This document shows positions 7,892-16,832 of a stretch of 64,000 bases of DNA, piece after piece; the stretch's first letter is position 1, and every line of letters starts with the position of its first letter. The stretch comes from an uncultured bacterium. Lineage in GTDB: Bacteria; Cyanobacteriota; Vampirovibrionia; Gastranaerophilales; Gastranaerophilaceae. The stretch covers positions 1 to 64,000 of the forward strand of contig CABRZP010000005.1 of NCBI GenBank assembly GCA_902475545.1, given 5' to 3'. A program made the position numbers and the translations under genes. The notes under the pieces are model-generated. The model was not told the origin of the DNA. It worked only from the letters and a program-made list of their open reading frames with translations, and searched no databases.

Positions 7892-8956
7892 ATGGCAAGA
7901 ATAGCAATAGACGTAATGGGTGGAGACTACGCACCAAAAGCAATTATGGAAGGTGCTTTGTGGGCTGCACAAGAATATGGTGTAGGTTTAGAGCTTGTTG
8001 GTCAACAAGATGCAATTAACGCAGAACTTGAACGTATTAAAGCAGCCGGTTGTATTTACTCAGATTGTGGTACTAAAGGTCATAAAAGAAGAATTAAAAT
8101 TGATGTAGATAAAATTGATTATACAATTACTCATGCATCTGAAGTTATTGGCATGGGTGAGGCTGTTGGGCAATCAATTCGTAAGAAAAAAGATTCATCA
8201 ATTGTAGCATCTGTTAGAGCTGTTGCTGAAGGTAGATGTGAAGCTGTTGTTTCTGCCGGTTCCACTGGAGCTGCTATGGCTGCAAGTTTATTCGGATTAG
8301 GACGTATTCATGGTGTGCAGAGACCGGCTATTGCGGTTACTTTGCCTACAATGAAAGATCCTGTTGTACTTATTGACGGCGGTGCAAATAGTGATTGTAC
8401 TGCAGAAATGCTTGCTCAATTTGCTGAAATGGGTGTTGCATATTCAAAAAATGTTGTTGGAATTAAAAATCCTAAAGTGGGTATTTTGAGTATCGGAGAA
8501 GAAGAAGGTAAAGGCAATGCCCTTGTTAAAGAAACTTATCCGTTATTAAAAGATATGCATGAAAAAGGTTATATTGATTTTGTAGGAAATATTGAAGGAA
8601 AAGAACTTTTCATAAACAAGTGCGATGTTGTTGTTTGTGATGGTTTTGCCGGAAATGTTGCTTTGAAAGTTACAGAAGGTACTGCTTCTATGCTTTTGAA
8701 AATGATATCAACCGAATTTAAATCTGATTTTATCGGATGTATAATCGGGTTATTGGCAAAACCTTTCTTACGTCGTATTTTAAAAAGAATCAACTGGGAA
8801 GTCTTTGGCGGGATGCTTTTATTGGGTGTTAGAGGTATATCTGTAATTGCCCACGGACGCAGTTCATCTTATGCGATGAAAAACGCTGTAAGAGCTGCTA
8901 TTAGAGTATTGAACAAGGATATTAATTCCAGAATTGCAGAAAATATAAATAGATAG
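7892..8956 (+). CDS. plsX: Phosphate acyltransferase PlsX
   Basis: Converts acyl-ACP and phosphate to acyl-phosphate, the first committed step of phosphatidic acid synthesis through PlsX/PlsY. The 354-residue length and the family landmarks MGGDYAPKAIMEGAL at the N-terminus, SAGSTGAAMA, DGGAN and GFAGNVALKVTEG are all present. It sits ten bases before fabH in the common plsX-fabH-fabD-fabG order. Confidence 0.96.
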   Translation: MARIAIDVMGGDYAPKAIMEGALWAAQEYGVGLELVGQQDAINAELERIKAAGCIYSDCGTKGHKRRIKIDVDKIDYTITHASEVIGMGEAVGQSIRKKKDSSIVASVRAVAEGRCEAVVSAGSTGAAMAASLFGLGRIHGVQRPAIAVTLPTMKDPVVLIDGGANSDCTAEMLAQFAEMGVAYSKNVVGIKNPKVGILSIGEEEGKGNALVKETYPLLKDMHEKGYIDFVGNIEGKELFINKCDVVVCDGFAGNVALKVTEGTASMLLKMISTEFKSDFIGCIIGLLAKPFLRRILKRINWEVFGGMLLLGVRGISVIAHGRSSSYAMKNAVRAAIRVLNKDINSRIAENINR

Positions 8957-8965
8957 GAAAGAATT

Positions 8966-9976
8966 ATGTCAAAAAATTTGAAACCGCTTAGAATTGCAGG
9001 TGTTGGATATAGCGTACCGGAAACTATCGTAACAAATGATGATTTAACAAAATTATACGAAACATCTGACGAATGGATTTATACAAGAACAGGTATAAAA
9101 GAAAGAAGAGTGGTTTCAGGTAATCAAAATGCTGTTGATCTTGGCGAAGAAGCTGCTAAAAAAGCTATTGAAAAATCAGGATTTAAACCTGAAGAAATAG
9201 ATTGTGTAATTGCTGCATCTTCTGCACCGCCTCAATTATATCCGGCATTATCTTGTAATATTCAAGCAAGACTTGGTATTCCTGAATTTGTACCATCATT
9301 TGACTTGACTGCTGCTTGTACCGGTCTTATTTATGCCTTGCAAGTTGCAAGAGGTCTGATTGGTTCAGGATTATATAAAAATATTTTATTGATTGCTTCT
9401 GATAATAACTCAAGACTTGTTGATTGGGAAGACAGAGGAACTTCTATTTTGTTCGGTGATGGAGCCGGAGCAATGGTTGTAACTGAGGCAGAAGACGGAG
9501 TTGACGATATTTTATCACTTGATATTCGAGCAGATGGTTCGATAGGTCAATATATTTATCTTGATACTCCTGGGAAAAATTGTCCATTGGTTGAACCTTG
9601 TAAAGAAGGTGACGCAAAAATTCATATGGCAGGACGTGATGTTTACAAGTTTGTTGTAACAACGTTACCGAAATATGTTGATAAATGTATTGATGAAGCT
9701 GGTATGACAGCTGCGGATATTGACTATTTGATTCCTCACCAAGCTAATCAAAGAATTATTGAAGCTATGCAGCAAAGACTTGAATATTCAGATGAAAAAG
9801 TTATTTCTAATATTAAATACTATGGTAATACATCAGCTGCATCTATTCCAATTGCATTAGTTGAAGGTGTTGAACAAGGTAAGATTAAACTTGGTTCAAC
9901 AGCAATACTTTGTGGATTTGGTGCAGGTATGACATGGGGTGCTGCAGTAGTAAGACTTCGTGAAGGCATTTGTTAA
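8966..9976 (+). CDS. fabH: Beta-ketoacyl-ACP synthase III
   Basis: Initiates fatty-acid synthesis by condensing acetyl-CoA with malonyl-ACP. Catalytic triad visible: Cys118 in DLTAACTG, His in IPHQANQRI and Asn in YYGNTSAAS. The 336 residues are close to the family norm (about 320). It overlaps nothing; GGAAAG leads the ATG, ten bases after plsX. Start specificity (straight versus branched) cannot be read from the sequence. Confidence 0.96.
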   Translation: MSKNLKPLRIAGVGYSVPETIVTNDDLTKLYETSDEWIYTRTGIKERRVVSGNQNAVDLGEEAAKKAIEKSGFKPEEIDCVIAASSAPPQLYPALSCNIQARLGIPEFVPSFDLTAACTGLIYALQVARGLIGSGLYKNILLIASDNNSRLVDWEDRGTSILFGDGAGAMVVTEAEDGVDDILSLDIRADGSIGQYIYLDTPGKNCPLVEPCKEGDAKIHMAGRDVYKFVVTTLPKYVDKCIDEAGMTAADIDYLIPHQANQRIIEAMQQRLEYSDEKVISNIKYYGNTSAASIPIALVEGVEQGKIKLGSTAILCGFGAGMTWGAAVVRLREGIC

Positions 9977-10034
9977 GGTATTTCTGAAAAGAATATATAA
10001 TAGGGATAAATTTAATAATACAGGAGTATAAAGT

Positions 10035-10982
10035 ATGACTAAGAAAATAGCATTCGTTTTTCCGGGACAAGGGGCTCAATCCGTTGGAATGGGAAAAGAT
10101 TTGTATGAAAACTTTGAATCTGCTAAAAATGTTTTTAATACAGCAGATAAAGTTTTAGGAAAAAGTGTAACATCATTATGTTTTGATGGACCGGAAGAGG
10201 ATTTAAAACAAACTGTAAATACTCAACCATCAATTGTTACAATGTCAATTGCAGCTTTAGAAGCTTTTAAATCAGAATTGAATATTACACCAACTTTTAC
10301 AGCAGGTCATAGTTTAGGTGAATATTGTGCAATGTACGCATCAGGCGTAATGGATTTAGAAACAACATTGCTTGCTATTCAAAAAAGAGCGGATCTTATG
10401 GGTCAAGTTAAAGGTGGAGCTATGGCTGCTATCTTGAATGCACCTGCAGGCAGTCTGGAAGAAGTTTTGGAAAAAACTTTAAGTGTTGGATATGTTGATG
10501 TTGCAAATTATAATTCTCCTGCTCAAGTAGTTATTACAGGCGATGAAGCTGCTGTTGCTAAAGCCGGTGAATTATTGATGGAAGCTGGTGCAAGAAGAGT
10601 TGTTCCTCTTGCAGTTTCAGGAGCTTTCCATTCTAAATTTTTAGAAGATGCAGGAAGAGAATTTGCAACTTTTGTTGAAGATTTGGATATAAGCAGTGCT
10701 TCAATTCCTGTTGTTACTAATGTTGACGCTGCTGCAACTATTGCAGCTAATGATTTTAAAAACAAAATGCCTCGTCAAATTTATTCATCAGTGCATTGGA
10801 CACAAACTATTGAAAATATGATTGAAAACGGCGTAGATACATTTGTTGAAATCGGACCCGGTAAAGTTCTTTCAGGATTGATTAAGAAAATCAATGTTGA
10901 AGCTAAAACATATAATGTTTTTGATAAAGCATCTTTAGATGCAACTGTTGCTTCTTTAAAAGAAGAAATGGCTATTGTATAA
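10035..10982 (+). CDS. fabD: Malonyl-CoA:ACP transacylase
   Basis: Transfers malonyl from CoA to ACP to supply elongation units. It shows the N-terminal FPGQGAQ, the nucleophile Ser93 in GHSLGEY, Gln/Arg motifs, and the catalytic His in SGAFHSKF, followed by GPGKVLSGL. 315 residues, normal length. AGGAG precedes the start. In operon with fabH and fabG. Confidence 0.96.
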   Translation: MTKKIAFVFPGQGAQSVGMGKDLYENFESAKNVFNTADKVLGKSVTSLCFDGPEEDLKQTVNTQPSIVTMSIAALEAFKSELNITPTFTAGHSLGEYCAMYASGVMDLETTLLAIQKRADLMGQVKGGAMAAILNAPAGSLEEVLEKTLSVGYVDVANYNSPAQVVITGDEAAVAKAGELLMEAGARRVVPLAVSGAFHSKFLEDAGREFATFVEDLDISSASIPVVTNVDAAATIAANDFKNKMPRQIYSSVHWTQTIENMIENGVDTFVEIGPGKVLSGLIKKINVEAKTYNVFDKASLDATVASLKEEMAIV

Positions 10983-11022
10983 AAGTATAACGGTTAAATC
11001 CAACAAATATAAGGAGAAAATT

Positions 11023-11754
11023 ATGACAGACAGAAAAATTGCTTTAATTACAGGCGGATCTCGCGGTATTGGTTTAGCTTGTGCAAAAGAACTTGCTAAA
11101 GCAGGATGCGATATTATTATCAATGATATTTGCGATGCTGAAAAAGCTCAACCGGCTATTGATGAATTAAAAGCATTAGGTGTAAATGCTTATTTCTATA
11201 GCTTTGACGTATCAAATCATGAAGCAGTTAAAGAAAATGTTGATAAAATGATTGCTGAACATGGTAAAATTGATATCTTATTGAATAATGCCGGTATTAC
11301 AAGAGACGGTTTATTCTTAAGAATGGATATTAATCAATGGGAAAGCGTTATTAAAGTTAATTTAACATCTGCATTCTGTGTAACTAATGCAGTAGTTAAA
11401 TATATGATGAAAGCTCGTCAAGGTTCAATTATCAATATGTCAAGTATTGTAGGACGTCATGGTAATGCCGGTCAAGCTAACTATTCAGCTTCAAAAGCAG
11501 GTTTAATCGGTTTAACTCAAACTCTTGCAAAAGAATTTGGTTCAAGAAATATCAGAGTAAACGCAGTATGTCCTGGTTTTATTCAAACAGCTATGACTGC
11601 AGAACTTGGTAATATTGATGAATACTTGAAAGCTATTCCGATGAAAAGACTTGGTACTCCTGAAGATATCGCTAAAGTTGTTAAATTCTTAGCATTAGAT
11701 ACAGATTATGTAACAGGTCAAGCAATCGAAGTTGCTGGCGGTTTGATGATATAA
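11023..11754 (+). CDS. fabG: 3-oxoacyl-ACP reductase
   Basis: NADPH-dependent ketoreductase of fatty-acid elongation, short-chain dehydrogenase family. TGGSRGIG (residues 10-17) binds the cofactor, NNAG follows, and the catalytic Ser, Tyr and Lys are in NMSS and YSASKAG. The start at 11023 is chosen for AAGGAGAAA; an in-frame codon at 10975 overlaps fabD and has no such signal. 243 residues. A terminator at 11779 ends this transcription unit. Confidence 0.96.
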   Translation: MTDRKIALITGGSRGIGLACAKELAKAGCDIIINDICDAEKAQPAIDELKALGVNAYFYSFDVSNHEAVKENVDKMIAEHGKIDILLNNAGITRDGLFLRMDINQWESVIKVNLTSAFCVTNAVVKYMMKARQGSIINMSSIVGRHGNAGQANYSASKAGLIGLTQTLAKEFGSRNIRVNAVCPGFIQTAMTAELGNIDEYLKAIPMKRLGTPEDIAKVVKFLALDTDYVTGQAIEVAGGLMI

Positions 11755-11778
11755 TATTTTATATTTTAATAGTACAAA

Positions 11779-11812
11779 AATGGCGATGGAATATATTCCG
11801 TCGCCATTTATT
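11779..11812 (+). terminator. Terminator after fabG
   Basis: AATGGCGATGGAA / TTCCGTCGCCATT with one G-T pair and a TATA loop, followed by TATTTAT. It shows that the fab block is split here, before the inserted XRE/small-gene pair. Confidence 0.8.
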
Positions 11813-11846
11813 TATGTTTGTTAAATTAACTAATGCTTGAGTTTGC

Positions 11847-12056
11847 TTACTCTTTATCTTTTAATATTAATTCCATATTCAAAGCTTCAGCAATAAGTTT
11901 CATTTCAGAATATCTTATAGTATTTCCTCTCAACTTTTTTGATAATGTATCGAGAGAATAATTTTTATCTGAATGTTCGGTAAGATATTCAGCCAAATAT
12001 GTTAGGGTCACCCCTTTTTTACCAACTAACATTTTTACTTCATTTATAGCTTTCAT
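11847..12056 (-). CDS. Small XRE-type HTH regulator
   Basis: A 69-residue single-domain helix-turn-helix protein of the Cro/CI (XRE) class: VTLTYLAEYL forms the first helices, YSLDTLSKKLRG the recognition region and TIRYSEMKLIAEALNM the following helices. There is no effector domain. It is divergent from the 12183 gene, and a perfect palindrome covering that gene's -10 box lies between them. Autoregulated repressor of the pair is the likely role. It is inserted into the fab cluster, and the same regulator-divergent-gene layout recurs at 16.0 and 56.7 kb. Confidence 0.82.
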   Translation of the reverse strand: MKAINEVKMLVGKKGVTLTYLAEYLTEHSDKNYSLDTLSKKLRGNTIRYSEMKLIAEALNMELILKDKE

Positions 12057-12109
12057 ATTCTATTATTATAAGTTAATTTCTAAATATAGTTATATAGCTC
12101 TAAAATTTA

Positions 12110-12150
12110 TTGACAAATATAGTAATTATACTCTATAATTAGAGTATAAT
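12110..12150 (+). promoter_or_regulatory. Consensus sigma-70 promoter overlapped by a palindromic operator
   Basis: TTGACA at 12110-12115, 18-bp spacer, TATAAT at 12134-12139, reading toward the 12183 gene. A perfect inverted repeat, ATTATACTCTA (12125-12135) and TAGAGTATAAT (12140-12150), covers the -10 box and the expected transcription start. A protein bound here would block the promoter; the divergent XRE protein is the obvious candidate. Confidence 0.75.
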
Positions 12151-12182
12151 TTCTAATTAAATTAAGATGAAGGAGAAAAATT

Positions 12183-12500
12183 ATGGCTAAAAAATTAAAA
12201 GAAGAATTAAAGAAAGAGTTTTGGGACGAGGTTAGAGAAGCTTGTAAAAATTTTCACAAATATTATTTTAAGGATTCAGATATTGATGAATCTATAAAGC
12301 ATATTAATAAAATTTACTATTACTATTTTTTTAATCTGTCGTGTATTTTATTTTTTACTAGACGCAGTTGCTATAATATTGAAAAATCTTATAAATTTCC
12401 TGATGATACCCGCCAAAAAGCTGCAAAGTATCATGAATACTTTGACTCAATTATTAAATACATAGAAAAAGCAGGCGAAGCTTTTGATACTGTTTTGTAA
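12183..12500 (+). CDS. Unknown small helical protein under an XRE operator
   Basis: A 105-residue protein with no recognised family. It is mostly helical and highly charged at the N-terminus (KKLKEELKKEFWDEVREACK), with a hydrophobic Tyr/Phe-rich segment (IYYYYFFNLSCILFFT, residues about 42-57) that could be a single membrane helix or a buried core. GAAGGAG precedes the ATG. It is driven by a consensus promoter overlapped by the palindrome at 12125-12150. A toxin, prophage-like or stress protein is conceivable, but nothing in the sequence decides this. Confidence 0.72.
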   Translation: MAKKLKEELKKEFWDEVREACKNFHKYYFKDSDIDESIKHINKIYYYYFFNLSCILFFTRRSCYNIEKSYKFPDDTRQKAAKYHEYFDSIIKYIEKAGEAFDTVL

Positions 12501-12516
12501 AATTTCTTTAAGTCAG

Positions 12517-12544
12517 TTGCAAATTTATCTTTAAATAGTATAAT
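12517..12544 (+). promoter_or_regulatory. Probable acpP promoter
   Basis: TTGCAA at 12517-12522 and TATAAT at 12539-12544, 16-bp spacer, about 45 bp before the acpP start. It gives acpP its own promoter after the inserted pair. Confidence 0.6.
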
Positions 12545-12589
12545 TTAATAGAGTAGTGTATTACACAACAAATAAGAGGATAAAAAATT

Positions 12590-12826
12590 ATGAGTACATT
12601 AGAAACAGTAAAAAAAGTTGTAGTAGATCAATTAAGTGTTGATGAAAAATTAGTTACACCTGAAGCTCGTTTTACAGACGATTTAGGTGCTGATTCATTA
12701 GATACAGTTGAATTAGTTATGGCTTTAGAAGAAGAATTCAAATGCGAAATTCCTGATGAAGACGCAGAAAAAATTCAAACAGTTCAAGATGCAGTTTCTT
12801 ACATCGACAGCAAATTAGGTAAGTAA
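12590..12826 (+). CDS. acpP: Acyl carrier protein
   Basis: Carries growing acyl chains on a 4'-phosphopantetheine arm attached to Ser36 in [11 protein letters not shown]. It is an acidic 78-residue four-helix protein of standard length, with the partner-binding helix II ([16 protein letters not shown]). It has its own promoter, and a terminator-like hairpin lies between it and fabF, suggesting higher expression than the neighbouring enzymes. Confidence 0.97.
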   Translation: MSTLETVKKVVVDQLSVDEKLVTPEARFTDDLGADSLDTVELVMALEEEFKCEIPDEDAEKIQTVQDAVSYIDSKLGK

Positions 12827-12881
12827 TTTATCTCACGAATTGAATTGAATTTTTAGAATTATTCAAACTGGATTTTATATT

Positions 12882-12918
12882 TGCGAGAGTGAGATTTTAT
12901 ATTTCATTCTCGCATTAT
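12882..12918 (+). terminator. Hairpin between acpP and fabF
   Basis: TGCGAGAGTG / CATTCTCGCA with one G-T pair and a 13-nt loop, followed by TTATTTATT. Partial termination would lower fabF relative to acpP. Confidence 0.65.
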
Positions 12919-12950
12919 TTATTATTAATAGGGAAAAAGGGATATCTTAA

Positions 12951-14204
12951 ATGAGTAAAAGAAGAGTAGTAATTACAGGATTGGGAGCTGTTACACCTTG
13001 CGGTATCGGTACTGATAAATTTTGGAATGCTATGCTTGAAGGTAAAAGCGGTGTTTCTGTAATTGAAAGAATTAATACTGAAAAACAATCTGTAAAAATT
13101 GCAGCTGAAATTAAAGATGCAGACTTCAATCCGGAAGATTATATGGATTCAAAAGATGCTAAAAGAATGGATAGATATACTCAATTTGCAGTTGTGGCAG
13201 CAGATGAAGCAATTGCGGATTCAGGTATCGATGAAGCTGATATTGATCCATATAGAATTGGTGTTATTGTAAGTTCTGCTGCCGGTGGTTTCCATACATT
13301 TGAAAAGAGCCACATGGCAATGATTGAAAAAGGACCTACTAAAGCTTCTCCATTCACAGTTCCTATGTTGATTGTTGATATGGCATCAGGTCGTATTTCA
13401 ATGAAACATGGTTATAAAGGACTTAACAAAGTAGTAGTTTCAGCTTGTGCAACCGGTACACATTCTATTGGTGATGCTTTCAGAAGTATTCAATACGGTG
13501 ATGCTGATGTTGTTGTTGCCGGCGGTTGTGAAGCTACAATTACAACATTAGGTGTTGGTGCATTTACAGCTTGTCGTGCTTTATCAAAAAGAAATGATGA
13601 GCCGGAAAAAGCATCCAGACCTTATGACAAAGACAGAGATGGTTTCATCATGGGTGAAGGTTCAGGTGTTCTTGTTCTTGAAGAATATGAACATGCTAAA
13701 AAACGTGGTGCTAAGATTTATGCAGAAATCGTTGGTTATGGTCAAACTGCTGATGCTCACGATATGGTTGCTCCGGATCCTGAAGGAAACGGTGCTTATA
13801 AGGCAATGGAATTTGCAATGGCAGATGCAGATGTGAAGGCTGCTGATGTTGACTATATCAACCCACACGGTACAAGTACCGGTTTAGGTGATATTGCTGA
13901 ATCTCAAGCTATTGCAAAAATCTTTGGCGACAAAGATGCAAATCCAAACTTACTTGTAAGTTCAACAAAGAGTATGCATGGACATATGTTGGGTGCTACA
14001 GGTGCTATTGAAGCTATTGTTTGTGTAAAAGCAATAACTGATGGTAAAGTTCCACCTACAATCAATTTGGATAATCAAGATGAACATGTTGCTAATCTTG
14101 ATTATGTTCCACACAAAGCAAGAGATAAAAAAGTGCATGTTGCATTATCAAATTCTTTTGGATTTGGTGGTCACAACGCAACTCTAATCTTCAAAGAAGT
14201 TTAG
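12951..14204 (+). CDS. fabF: Beta-ketoacyl-ACP synthase II
   Basis: Condenses acyl-ACP with malonyl-ACP in elongation. The active-site Cys166 lies in VVSACATG; the two catalytic His are in NPHGTSTGLGD and MHGHMLGATGA; the C-terminal gate loop SNSFGFGGHN is present. 417 residues, normal. AAGGGAT precedes the ATG. It closes the fab cluster and is followed by a strong terminator. Confidence 0.97.
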   Translation: MSKRRVVITGLGAVTPCGIGTDKFWNAMLEGKSGVSVIERINTEKQSVKIAAEIKDADFNPEDYMDSKDAKRMDRYTQFAVVAADEAIADSGIDEADIDPYRIGVIVSSAAGGFHTFEKSHMAMIEKGPTKASPFTVPMLIVDMASGRISMKHGYKGLNKVVVSACATGTHSIGDAFRSIQYGDADVVVAGGCEATITTLGVGAFTACRALSKRNDEPEKASRPYDKDRDGFIMGEGSGVLVLEEYEHAKKRGAKIYAEIVGYGQTADAHDMVAPDPEGNGAYKAMEFAMADADVKAADVDYINPHGTSTGLGDIAESQAIAKIFGDKDANPNLLVSSTKSMHGHMLGATGAIEAIVCVKAITDGKVPPTINLDNQDEHVANLDYVPHKARDKKVHVALSNSFGFGGHNATLIFKEV

Positions 14205-14232
14205 TTTGTGTAAAGATATTACTTAATAATTG

Positions 14233-14270
14233 GGAGCCATTGTTCATTTATGAACAATGGCTCCTTAATT
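14233..14270 (+). terminator. Terminator after fabF
   Basis: Near-perfect 14-bp stem GGAGCCATTGTTCA / TGAACAATGGCTCC with TTTA loop, followed by TTAATTTT. Confidence 0.85.
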
Positions 14271-14336
14271 TTCGTTTAATTAATATATTATTGAATTTCT
14301 AATAATTTTCAGTAAAATGTAGAAATGAGGTGTAGA

Positions 14337-15641
14337 ATGAAAAAGATTATGTTAACTTTTGCGGTTGTTATTTTTTGTGCAGGTTTGAATGCCTATGGTG
14401 CCCAAGGTTACATTTTTACACCAGATAATACTAAGGCTGTTGTAACTTATAATGAAAGTTTGCAGTTAAAAAATATTCCATACGGTAATTATTTAAAATA
14501 CTACAATCTTAATCCTGATAAAATTGATGCAGAATTTGTAAAACTTTCAGGTAATGAGGAGAAAAATTTTTTAAAGACTCTTTCGAAAACAGAACAAGAA
14601 GATTATAAATATGTTAAAAAAATTCAAAAACTAATTGAAAAAGGTGACTGGAATAAGGTTTTTGAAAAATATCCGAATTATCTTCCTGCGTATTTACAGT
14701 GTTATAACTTGAATTATCAAAAGAATAATTACAATGAAGTAATCAGGCTTTTAAATAAAATTCAATATTTGGATAAGAAGGGGCAAATTGTTCGTAAAGA
14801 TTTAGTTAATCAATCTTTTGGTATTTTATATTTTGCCACAGCACAATATACAAGATCTTTGAATTATTTTATGATGTATGAAAATACTAATGATGATTTT
14901 GTAACATCATATATTGCTCATTGTTATTTTGCTCTCGGTAATTATTCAAAAACAATTGAATATTGTAAGAAATTGAATAGGTTGGAATATCAGGATAAAG
15001 AGCTTTTATATCTTGCATACTTTAATGTTCAAAACAATTTTGAAGCAAATAAACTGGCAAAAGAATTATTAAAAGAGAATTACAATTTCGAAAATCTGAT
15101 GCGAATTTCACAAACAGTTAGTGATAATGAGATAAAACTTTCATACGGATATAAAGCACGTTCTGCTGCTCAAGATGATACTCAGATTATGGAAGCAAAT
15201 GGAGTTATTGCAGATATTGAACAAGCTAAGCTTAATAAAGCAGTATCTAAATTGACATCTTTTGTTAAAATTCCGAAATGGGCAGATATAGAAAAAGAAA
15301 TTCCGACAATAATTTCAGCTTCTGAAGTTTCGCAAAAACAAGATGAATTTTTTAATACGGCAAATTTGTATTTGAAAAAATACACAGGACAACAGTTAAC
15401 AAATGCTTTTAATTCTTTAAATGATGATTTTAATAAATATGTTCAGGATAAGAAGAATGAATATTATCAACAACAGCAGCTAGAGGCTCAAAAAGCACTT
15501 GTAATTGAACAACAGCGAAATAATATGCTCCAACAAGAAATGATAAATGAACAACGTATTAGGAATTATCTTGAACGTCAACATTTTTATTATATGTCAA
15601 GACCGTATTATGTTCATCCGAGATTTTATCGTTACTGGTAG
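14337..15641 (+). CDS. Exported TPR-like repeat protein
   Basis: Sec signal peptide: KK basic start, hydrophobic core LTFAVVIFCAGLNA, likely cleavage near AYGAQG (residues about 20-22). Residues about 90-270 consist of helical-hairpin repeats of TPR/SEL type (for example PAYLQCYNLNYQKNNYNEV, TSYIAHCYFALGNYSKTIEY), suggesting a periplasmic protein-interaction scaffold. The C-terminus is a Gln-rich coiled coil (about 370-410) ending in an aromatic basic tail (YYVHPRFYRYW). The ATG at 14337 follows GAGGTG; a codon four positions upstream is in frame but has no ribosome site. Family beyond TPR not assigned. Confidence 0.8.
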   Translation: MKKIMLTFAVVIFCAGLNAYGAQGYIFTPDNTKAVVTYNESLQLKNIPYGNYLKYYNLNPDKIDAEFVKLSGNEEKNFLKTLSKTEQEDYKYVKKIQKLIEKGDWNKVFEKYPNYLPAYLQCYNLNYQKNNYNEVIRLLNKIQYLDKKGQIVRKDLVNQSFGILYFATAQYTRSLNYFMMYENTNDDFVTSYIAHCYFALGNYSKTIEYCKKLNRLEYQDKELLYLAYFNVQNNFEANKLAKELLKENYNFENLMRISQTVSDNEIKLSYGYKARSAAQDDTQIMEANGVIADIEQAKLNKAVSKLTSFVKIPKWADIEKEIPTIISASEVSQKQDEFFNTANLYLKKYTGQQLTNAFNSLNDDFNKYVQDKKNEYYQQQQLEAQKALVIEQQRNNMLQQEMINEQRIRNYLERQHFYYMSRPYYVHPRFYRYW

Positions 15642-15679
15642 TAATAGCAAAAAATTATCTTTTCGAATTTAATATAATT

Positions 15680-16018
15680 ATGAATCTTATAAATAATACA
15701 ATTATTTCCCAGAATATTTCATTATTTTCCAATTGGGTTGATTCAACACCAGTTCCAAAGATGGTAGATACAGTAACGTACGATTTATATGAGAGTGATA
15801 ATCCTTTTAGACATAGATTTAATGATAAACAAATAAAAAATGATGTACTCAGACATTCAGTAAATGCAACTGCTGCGGTTGGTGCAGAAGCTTATTCTAT
15901 GTTTGCAAATCCATATTATTTAACACATAAAATTATAAATTTGCCAATGTCTATACCTGCATCATATAAAAAAGTTGCAGAAATGTATTCAAAATATTCA
16001 ATAAATAAAGCTGATTAG
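15680..16018 (+). CDS. Unknown 112-residue protein, weak start
   Basis: No family recognised. It has a predicted loop-rich N-terminus (PVPKMVDTVTYDLYESDNPFRHRF) and a helical Ala/Met-rich second half, with no signal peptide. No Shine-Dalgarno sequence precedes the ATG. A TATAAT ends one base before it, so either the transcript is read from the upstream TPR gene or the start is elsewhere. It follows the TPR gene by 38 bp, which favours co-transcription. Confidence 0.5.
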   Translation: MNLINNTIISQNISLFSNWVDSTPVPKMVDTVTYDLYESDNPFRHRFNDKQIKNDVLRHSVNATAAVGAEAYSMFANPYYLTHKIINLPMSIPASYKKVAEMYSKYSINKAD

Positions 16019-16025
16019 GATAGAA

Positions 16026-16259
16026 TTAATTATTTTTTAAATTATCTAAAGGTAATAATGTGTCCAGAGTAACCCCCAGAGCTAATGCAAGATTTGCAAT
16101 AACCAAAGTCGTTGGACAAGCTTTTCCGTTTTCTATCTTTGATAAATACTCTGTTGAAATTTCTGCGAATTCTGCAACTTTTTCTTGAGTATAATTCTTC
16201 CGTGCTCTTTCTGCTCTAACATTAGCTGAAAAAATTTCTACAATTTTCTTTTTATCCAT
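16026..16259 (-). CDS. XRE-type HTH regulator
   Basis: A 77-residue single-domain Cro/CI-like DNA-binding protein: RARKNYTQEKVAEFAEISTEYLSKIENG covers helices 1-3 with the recognition helix STEYLSKIE, then LALALGVTLDTLL. No sensor domain. It is divergent from an exported-protein gene at 16362, with a palindrome at 16333-16347 between them, so it likely represses itself and/or that gene. Second of four such arrangements in the window. Confidence 0.88.
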   Translation of the reverse strand: MDKKKIVEIFSANVRAERARKNYTQEKVAEFAEISTEYLSKIENGKACPTTLVIANLALALGVTLDTLLPLDNLKNN

Positions 16260-16332
16260 AATTAAAATTTTAAAATATTTGACATAATATTATAATGGTT
16301 TATAATTCATATAAGTTGAACTATAGATTAAG

Positions 16333-16347
16333 TTATATGACATATAA
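16333..16347. promoter_or_regulatory. Palindrome between XRE gene and exported protein
   Basis: TTATATG, A, CATATAA: a perfect 7-bp dyad about 15 bp before the 16362 start and in the divergent intergenic region of an XRE regulator. Candidate operator. Confidence 0.5.
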
Positions 16348-16361
16348 TTAATGGAGTTAAT

Positions 16362-16832
16362 ATGAAAAAGATTTTATCAATTATTATGCTAAGTTTATTG
16401 TTACAATCTCAAATTTATGCTGCAACCATCCCAGAGGGGACAATGCTTGTTGTTCAACCGCAAAAAGAGATTAATGCGGATAATGTAAAAGAAGGAGATA
16501 GAGTTAATTTTACGGTAGTACAGCCAGTTAAAGTAAACAATGAGGTTATAATAAAATCAGGCAAAGAAGTTACTGCTGAAGTTGTTAAAAAGAGAAATAA
16601 CGGAATATTAGGAATTCCAGGTGAACTTGAATTGGGAAATTTTGAACTATTAACTTCAAATAATGATATTATCAGATTAAGAGGAACTATTGCGGATAAA
16701 GGTGAAGGCAGATATTGGGCTAACGCTGGATGGTTTTTCCTTTTCCCTATTCTGTTTATAAAAGGTGATGACGGTAAAATTCGTGTGAATTCTACTCACA
16801 GATTATATACAGTTGAAGATATCAATTTGTAA
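16362..16832 (+). CDS. Exported beta-rich protein of unknown function
   Basis: Sec signal peptide at the N-terminus (two lysines, hydrophobic ILSIIMLSLLLQSQ, cleavage after YAA). The mature part is about 135 residues with a beta-barrel-like pattern: PEGTMLVVQP, then VKEGDRVNFTVVQPVKVNNEVIIKSGKEV, then GIPGELELGNFELLTS. This resembles periplasmic proteins with a paired lipoyl-like or SH3-like beta fold, but no family is claimed. A hydrophobic WFFLFPILFI segment lies near residue 126. GGAG is just upstream. The divergent XRE gene may control it. Confidence 0.72.
   Translation: MKKILSIIMLSLLLQSQIYAATIPEGTMLVVQPQKEINADNVKEGDRVNFTVVQPVKVNNEVIIKSGKEVTAEVVKKRNNGILGIPGELELGNFELLTSNNDIIRLRGTIADKGEGRYWANAGWFFLFPILFIKGDDGKIRVNSTHRLYTVEDINL

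Noticed and set aside
13552..13836. Overlapping plus-strand frame inside fabF
   Set aside because: Met/Val/Leu-biased shadow of the fabF coding sequence with no start signal.
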